Of a stretch of DNA of 64,000 bases, positions 59,656 through 64,000 are shown in pieces. The DNA is from AC-49 sp963766605 (GTDB lineage: Bacteria; Actinomycetota; Thermoleophilia; Solirubrobacterales; Solirubrobacteraceae): contig CAVYAT010000001.1 in the NCBI GenBank assembly GCA_963766605.1, positions 868,001-932,000 of the forward strand, read 5' to 3'. Each line of letters begins with the position of its first letter. The stretch's first letter is position 1. A program made the position numbers and the translations under genes. The notes beneath the pieces were generated by a model. That model did not search any database. It was given only the letters and a program-made list of their open reading frames with translations, and was not told the origin of the DNA.

Positions 59656-60593
59656 CTGAAGAAGCTCTCCACGATCGGCATGTTCCAGGCCTGGAAGCGA
59701 TCTCCCGGGGGGAGCGTCCACACCACCGGCTCCCAGTCCGGGGCAAAGATCAGGTAGCCGCCCGCGCAGAGCTCGATCCGGTTGCCACTGGGCTCGTAGA
59801 CGTACATGAAGAACGTCCCGCCGATGTCGTGCCGGCCGGGACCGAGCTCGATGAAACAGCCGCGCTCGGTCAGGATGTCGGCGGCCCGCAACACCTCCTC
59901 GCGGCTCTCGACCCTGAACGCCACGTGGTGAAGCCGGCTCGGGATGCCACTCGGGTCGGCCACGTACGTCAGGTCATACGCCTTGGACGTGACGCGCAGC
60001 CAGGCGCCGAGCTCGCCCCCGTCGGGTAGCAGCAGCTGCTCGCTGAGCCGGCAGCCGAGGTGCCGTTCGGCGAACCGGCGGCTGGCGCTGATGTCGACCG
60101 TTGCGAGGTTCACGTGGTCGATCCGCTCCACCGCGGCGCCGCGCGCGGTGGAACGGGCGGCCTGGTTCAGAAACACCGATGCCGTTTCCGCCGGCGAGGT
60201 GTAGTGCTCGGTCTCGAAGTAGAGCTCGACCGCGTGCCCGTCGGGCCCCCGGAACACATACCCCGGGCCCTGACCTTCGTCTCCGTCGTTCCAAGTGCCG
60301 CCGAGCCCAGCCGTCTCGAGCCCTTCGACGGCCGTGGCCAGTGCCTCGGCGCCGACCGTTCGAAACGCCACATGCGCGACGCCGGGCGCTGCGTTCTCGG
60401 TGACCTTGAGGCTGTAGCGCTCGTAGTCACGCCACCCGCGCAGATACGCCGAACGGCCCGTCTGTCCGACGAGCGTCATCCCGAGGAGATCGGTGAAGAA
60501 CGCCACCGTCGCGGCGATGTCGGGCGCGAAGATCTCGACGTGGCCCAGGTGGGCAGCGATCAACGGCCGGTCGTCGGTCCGGTCGAGCTCCAT
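59622..60593 (-). CDS. VOC-fold extradiol ring-cleavage dioxygenase
   Basis: 323 residues, two-domain vicinal-oxygen-chelate type I extradiol dioxygenase. Fe(II) ligands are expected at His160 (RIDHVNLATVD), His222/223 (RLHHVAFRV) and Glu274 (SGNRIELCAGG), with the active-site Tyr in FFMYVYEPSG. N-terminal half has the duplicated LGHVEIFAPDI and VFRGPDGHAVELYFETE but lacks a metal set, as is usual. Cleaves catechol-type rings next to the hydroxyls. Transcribed away from the GntR gene; the shared gap carries the operator-like element, so GntR control is expected. Confidence 0.9.
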   Translation of the reverse strand: MELDRTDDRPLIAAHLGHVEIFAPDIAATVAFFTDLLGMTLVGQTGRSAYLRGWRDYERYSLKVTENAAPGVAHVAFRTVGAEALATAVEGLETAGLGGTWNDGDEGQGPGYVFRGPDGHAVELYFETEHYTSPAETASVFLNQAARSTARGAAVERIDHVNLATVDISASRRFAERHLGCRLSEQLLLPDGGELGAWLRVTSKAYDLTYVADPSGIPSRLHHVAFRVESREEVLRAADILTERGCFIELGPGRHDIGGTFFMYVYEPSGNRIELCAGGYLIFAPDWEPVVWTLPPGDRFQAWNMPIVESFFSYATPTESGNG

Positions 60594-60600
60594 TGTGAGC

Positions 60601-60624
60601 GATTGTCGCACACATTGTCGACAA
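60601..60624 (-). promoter_or_regulatory. GntR operator-like element, copy 2
   Basis: Half-site GATTGTC (60601-60607) and, 12 bp on, the perfect palindrome TTGTCGACAA (60615-60624). In reverse complement the arrangement equals that at 55914-55937. It lies in the 84-bp gap between the extradiol dioxygenase (minus) and the GntR regulator (plus), 8 bp from the first start and 53 bp from the second, fitting autoregulation and control of the dioxygenase. Confidence 0.7.
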
Positions 60625-60677
60625 AGCTGGCGTCACGCCACCGGATGGGTCGCTCACTTGACGCATAGAATCGGCGC

Positions 60678-61319
60678 GTGAGCGGCGACGAAGCACGCGA
60701 CGGCGAGGCCCAACTCCGAACCGCGATCCTGACGGGCCGCTTCGGCCCGAACGAGCGGCTCGTCGAGGCAGACGTGGCCCAGGAGTTCGGCATGTCACGC
60801 ACCGCCGTGCGGACGGCGATCGTACGCCTCGAGGTAGAAGGCCTCCTACGAAGAGAGCCCAACAAGGGCGCCAGAGTCCGCCTCGTCACCGACGCCGACG
60901 CGGTCCAGATCATGCACGCCCGCGCCGTCCTCGAGGGACTCATCGCCCGCCGAGCGGCCGAGCGCATCACCGGCGCCCAGGCTCGACAGCTACGTGCTGC
61001 GGCACGTACCTACCGCACGGTCGTCGAGAGAGGAGACCTCATCGCCTCGGCCGACGCAAACATCGAGCTCCACGCCCTGGTCCGCGAGATCGCGCGCGAG
61101 CCGGTCGCATCGCAGCTCGTCGAACAGCTCAACTCACGCATCACGCGATTCCAGTTCCGTACTGCCGTAATTCTCGGTCGCCCCGCGGCGACCGCCGACG
61201 AGCACGATGCGGTTGTCGCCGCGATCACCGCGCGCACACCCGAGCAAGCCGAACGGGTCATGCGCGAGCACCTCGAAAGCGTGGCGGCGGCGCTCGCGGG
61301 CACCATGGTCGAACCCTGA
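60678..61319 (+). CDS. GntR family (FCD subfamily) transcriptional regulator
   Basis: 213 residues from GTG. Winged helix with LRTAILTGRFGPNERLVEADVAQEFGMSRTAVRTAIVRLEVEGLLRREPNKGARV, the classic GntR HTH. The C-terminal FCD all-helical domain has ligand histidines in ANIELHALVREIA, DEHDAVVAAI and MREHLESVA. FCD-GntR proteins usually sense organic acids, so a pathway intermediate is the likely effector. Its probable sites are the TTGTYGACAA elements at 55914 and 60615. Confidence 0.93.
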   Translation: MSGDEARDGEAQLRTAILTGRFGPNERLVEADVAQEFGMSRTAVRTAIVRLEVEGLLRREPNKGARVRLVTDADAVQIMHARAVLEGLIARRAAERITGAQARQLRAAARTYRTVVERGDLIASADANIELHALVREIAREPVASQLVEQLNSRITRFQFRTAVILGRPAATADEHDAVVAAITARTPEQAERVMREHLESVAAALAGTMVEP

Positions 61320-61347
61320 GCACCCGGCCTGCGCGTCACCGCAGTCG

Positions 61348-62229
61348 CTACACGTGGACGACAGTTTCGTACCGCGGAGCCGGCACGCCGGTGTCGAACA
61401 GCTCGCGTTCGCGCATCCACTGCTGGGTGCGCTCGTACATCTCGGCGGTGTAGGGAAGGAACACGATCCGTTCGCCCGGGCCGAACGCCCGCACGTCGAC
61501 GAAATCGTGATAGCGCTTGGGCATCTCGTCGAGGTAGTGGTGCTTGTAGCGTTCAGGCTCGAAGTCCAGGTCCATCTGTGCACGCCGAAGCGCGGTGAAG
61601 TAGCGCTCGACGTCGTCGGGATCGGTGACGTCGGCGAACATGAAGCCCGCCATGAACGTGCAGTCCAGGACCTTGCGGCACCCGAGCTGCTCGACCAGGT
61701 AGATCGGAGCGTTCCACAGGTTGGCGGCCGGGACGTCGCCATTGAGCAGCGCGTCGACGCGGTCCCACGGCATGCCCATGTACGACAGCTCGATCGCCTC
61801 GGGCTCGAGGCACGCCTCAAGCGCCTGGATCGTCGTGAAGTGGCTCCCGGAGTGATAGCCCACCGCGACCGCGACGCCCGCCAGGTCCGCGGGCGCGCGG
61901 ATCTCAGAGTCAGGCGCAACGTAGATCCCGCACGGAAGGACCGAGTAGGCACGACCCCACATACGCCCCGCGCTGTCAACGGCCGACTGATTGACCGCCC
62001 AGTGGCACGCGCAACTCATGTCGCGCTTCCCACCCCCTCCAGACTGGTACAGCTCGTAGGCACCGACACGCACATCACCGCCAGCCGCCGGTGCGCCGAT
62101 GTCCTGGTCGGCGTTCTCCTGGAGCTTGACGTTGAACTGGAAGTCCAAGCCCGCATCGCTGAAATAGCCCTTCTCCACCGCGATCCAGTCCTGAAGGCGG
62201 CCATGCGAGGAGATGTTGAACTTCGCCAT
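61348..62229 (-). CDS. periplasmic-binding-fold protein without signal peptide (4,5-dihydroxyphthalate decarboxylase-like or ABC solute-binding protein)
   Basis: 293 residues. Type-2 binding fold: LQDWIAVEKGYFSDAGLDFQF is the NrtA/SsuA/ThiY-like N-terminus, then GAYELYQSGGG, ADLAGVAVAVGYHSGSHFTTIQALEA, AIELSYMGMPWDRVDALLNGDVPAANLW and FTALRRAQMDLDF. There is no signal peptide, no lipobox and no adjacent permease or ATPase. 4,5-Dihydroxyphthalate decarboxylases and related enzymes use this fold in the cytoplasm, so a decarboxylase role fits the aromatic cluster. Convergent with the GntR gene. Confidence 0.7.
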   Translation of the reverse strand: MAKFNISSHGRLQDWIAVEKGYFSDAGLDFQFNVKLQENADQDIGAPAAGGDVRVGAYELYQSGGGGKRDMSCACHWAVNQSAVDSAGRMWGRAYSVLPCGIYVAPDSEIRAPADLAGVAVAVGYHSGSHFTTIQALEACLEPEAIELSYMGMPWDRVDALLNGDVPAANLWNAPIYLVEQLGCRKVLDCTFMAGFMFADVTDPDDVERYFTALRRAQMDLDFEPERYKHHYLDEMPKRYHDFVDVRAFGPGERIVFLPYTAEMYERTQQWMRERELFDTGVPAPRYETVVHV

Positions 62230-62489
62230 GCTTCGTCCTCCCGGGATCGACCACGACCGAGTGTAGCCGGGTGGTGAAGGACCGCCGAACAGTCGCCTTG
62301 CGAGGTCGTCGCCGGCGTGGCCAAGGCGCCGATGACGAGCACGAACAACCACGGCGGCGACAATCCTGCCCCGCGACGACAGCGGCTGTGGAGCGCGTCG
62401 AACTGGGCACCGTGGAAGGTCAGCTCGTCGTCCAGAGCACGGTGCGCCTGGTCGACAACCCACAATTGAGTTTGGTCTAGCATCGACGG

Positions 62490-63731
62490 ATGCTTGCGGC
62501 AACAACGATCGCGGTTCCCGAGCCCGACCTGACACCCGACGAGATCGTCGCCCGGGCGCGTGACATGCACGACCTCATTCGCTCGGAGGCCGACCGGGCC
62601 GAGGCCGCCGGTGGCTACTCGCCGGAGCTCCACCGCGCGTTCCGCGAGGCGGGCTTCTTCCGCATCGTGCAACCGCGGCGCTTCGGTGGCTACCAGTTCA
62701 GCGTCGAGACGTTCTTCCGCGTTCTCATGGAGATCTCCCAGGCGCACACCGGGACGGCCTGGAGCCTGAGCCTCGGCTCCGCGCACATGCTGCAGGTCTG
62801 CGCGTATTTTTCCGAGCAGGCCCAGGTCGACTTCTTCGGGTCCGACGGATACTTCTCCTCACCGCACCGCGCATCGCCGGTCGGACGGGCGGCGCCCGTC
62901 GACGGCGGCTACGTGATCAACGGCCGGTGGGAGTACTCGTCCGGGATCACACACGCCTCGCACTTCATCGCCACGTCGATGGGCCCAGATCCCAACGGCG
63001 GCCCCGACGTGATGCTTGTGCCGATCATCCCTCGAGCTTCGCTGACCGTCGTCGACGACTGGGGTGGAGACAAGTCGCTCGGTCTGCGGGCGTCGGGCTC
63101 GAACTCGGTCGTGGTCGAGGACGTGTTCGTGCCCGAGCATCACGTCGAGATCTACGACTGGGTCAGAGCCGAGATCCCGCCCGGGGGGCCGAAGGGCTAT
63201 CGCGTGCACGGCGACCCGATGTACCTCGGCCGCACGCTCACGATCTACTACGGCGAGATCGCCGCGCTGCTCACCGGGGCCGCGCGGTCCTCGCTCGTCG
63301 AGTACGAGCAGCAGATGCGCGAGCGTAAGACGAGCTTCCCGCCCCCGATTCCGCGCATGGAGTCCGACCACCACCTTCGCTGGCTCGGCCAGGCGCGACG
63401 GCTCACCGAGTCCGCGGAGGCGCTCGTGATCGCCGGTGCGCGCGGACATCGGGAGTTCGGCGAGCGCTGGGCGTCCCATGGAGAGCCGTTCACCGTCGCC
63501 GACGACGACCACCTTCGCGGCCTGCTGACCCAGGCCAGCATCCTCGCGACCCAAGCGGTGGAGATGATGTTCAAGACGAGCGGCTCGCGCTCGATCCGGC
63601 CCGGCTCGATCCTTCAGCGCAACTTCCGCGATGTCGCCACGGCCGCCACACATCCCGTCGGGAACTACGACGGCGTCGCCGAGATGAGCAGCCGCCTGCG
63701 GCTCGGTCTGCCGGTCGCCGCGGTGTTCTAG
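62490..63731 (+). CDS. acyl-CoA dehydrogenase-fold flavin monooxygenase (HpaB/HsaA/DszC group D type)
   Basis: 413 residues. Acyl-CoA dehydrogenase-like fold: PELHRAFREAGFFRIVQPRRFGGYQFSVETFFRVLMEISQAHTGTAWSLSLGSAHML, AAPVDGGYVINGRWEYSSGITHASHFIA, LRASGSNSVVVEDVFVPEHH, and a helical C-terminus ending SSRLRLGLP. HsaA-type and dibenzothiophene-type two-component monooxygenases share this layout and need reduced flavin from a partner reductase, not visible here. It likely hydroxylates an aromatic ring before ring cleavage. Stops one base before the SnoaL_4 gene on the opposite strand. Confidence 0.9.
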   Translation: MLAATTIAVPEPDLTPDEIVARARDMHDLIRSEADRAEAAGGYSPELHRAFREAGFFRIVQPRRFGGYQFSVETFFRVLMEISQAHTGTAWSLSLGSAHMLQVCAYFSEQAQVDFFGSDGYFSSPHRASPVGRAAPVDGGYVINGRWEYSSGITHASHFIATSMGPDPNGGPDVMLVPIIPRASLTVVDDWGGDKSLGLRASGSNSVVVEDVFVPEHHVEIYDWVRAEIPPGGPKGYRVHGDPMYLGRTLTIYYGEIAALLTGAARSSLVEYEQQMRERKTSFPPPIPRMESDHHLRWLGQARRLTESAEALVIAGARGHREFGERWASHGEPFTVADDDHLRGLLTQASILATQAVEMMFKTSGSRSIRPGSILQRNFRDVATAATHPVGNYDGVAEMSSRLRLGLPVAAVF

Positions 63732-63732
63732 C

Positions 63733-64000
63733 TCAGACGATCGGCGGGGTCAGCTCCAGCGGGCGCGAATAGGAGAGGTCCGAACCGTCCTGGGTCCCTC
63801 CCGGATAGCCCGACTGCTCAAAGCTCGAGCCGTCGGCGACGTAGCTGAAGTCCATCACCACGCGCCGCAGCGCAATTCGCCACTCGCCGTCGCGCTTCTC
63901 GAAGCGGTCGACGTACCGCCCGCCGCCGACGAGGATCTCCGATCCGGTCTCCGGGCGATGGACGAACATGACGTATGTCTCCGCGTGGGCGACATGGCCG
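63733..64000 (-). CDS. SnoaL-like (SnoaL_4) protein, 5' end outside window
   Basis: The last ~89 residues are visible: AHAETYVMFVHRPETGSEILVGGGRYVDRFEKRDGEWRIALRRVVMDFSYVADGSSFEQ. The G-G-R-Y-x-D-x-F-E-x-R-x-G-E-W-R-I motif is the SnoaL_4/ring-hydroxylating-dioxygenase beta-subunit-like pattern. Such proteins bind aromatic or polyketide substrates, or act as dehydratases or isomerases. The N-terminus lies beyond base 64000. Convergent with the flavin monooxygenase, so it may belong to the next transcription unit of the same cluster. Confidence 0.8.
   Translation of the reverse strand, partial: GHVAHAETYVMFVHRPETGSEILVGGGRYVDRFEKRDGEWRIALRRVVMDFSYVADGSSFEQSGYPGGTQDGSDLSYSRPLELTPPIV

Noticed and set aside
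1..64000. CRISPR arrays, tRNA or rRNA genes, insertion sequences
   Set aside because: No regularly spaced repeats, no cloverleaf with a TTC-arm consensus and no transposase motifs were noticed on reading; a covariance-model scan would be needed to exclude short RNAs.

Overview
This is a 64 kb stretch of a very GC-rich genome with strong G/C third-position bias, many GTG starts and dense 4-bp ATGA/GTGA gene overlaps. An F420-type LLM oxidoreductase, an ECF41/SigJ-like sigma factor, FCD-GntR, TetR and LAL-LuxR regulators, and several very large secreted proteins with BNR/YCF48-like repeats or a choice-of-anchor Q region all point to a soil actinobacterium. The best guess is Thermoleophilia/Solirubrobacterales; this is inference from gene style, because no rRNA or tRNA was seen. 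I found no insertion sequence, CRISPR array or prophage. The window is chromosomal in character and is cut inside a gene at both ends.

Layout. (1) 1-3640: a minus-strand operon for cyclic amide breakdown (hydantoinase, N-carbamoyl amino acid hydrolase) with small SnoaL/NTF2 proteins. (2) 3.7-9.9 kb: small membrane proteins, a lipoprotein, a large LAL-type LuxR regulator whose 3' end overlaps two tandem paralogous small proteins, and a YihY membrane protein. (3) 10-20.9 kb: GMC oxidoreductase plus FKBP, LLM oxidoreductase, an atypical NodB protein, two giant secreted beta-propeller proteins, a GT2 glycosyltransferase and an amidohydrolase. (4) 21-32 kb: sugar aminotransferase plus epimerase, a zinc-ribbon SDR, a broken helicase next to a REP-like hairpin pair, three envelope-type genes, a VPS62-like membrane protein and a dienelactone hydrolase. 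(5) 32-37.6 kb: MTHFR-like protein, allantoinase, TfoX-like protein and secreted proteins. (6) 37.8-42.7 kb: a putative stress module built around an ECF41-like sigma factor with a truncated C-terminal extension, a haem peroxidase, an SDR, a protein with an HDxxGH motif and a hydrolase. Three promoter-like sites of the same architecture lie in front of its transcription units. (7) 42.8-55 kb: secreted proteins, a TetR-controlled divergon with twin palindromes, a D-threonine-aldolase-like PLP enzyme, a CopC-CopD copper protein, and a large secreted protein with a metzincin-like HExxH motif and a thioester-domain-like signature. (8) 55.1-64 kb: a probable aromatic catabolic cluster (group D flavin monooxygenase, extradiol dioxygenase, HpcH/HpaI aldolase, DUF6282 hydrolase, bicupin, MetE-like protein, decarboxylase-like binding-protein fold, SnoaL_4 protein). 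It has an FCD-GntR regulator and two near-identical 24-bp operator-like elements.

The most novel material is the ECF41/peroxidase regulon (6), the protease-thioester protein (7) and the GntR-controlled aromatic cluster (8). All functional calls come from reading motifs in the translated sequence; no database search was possible.
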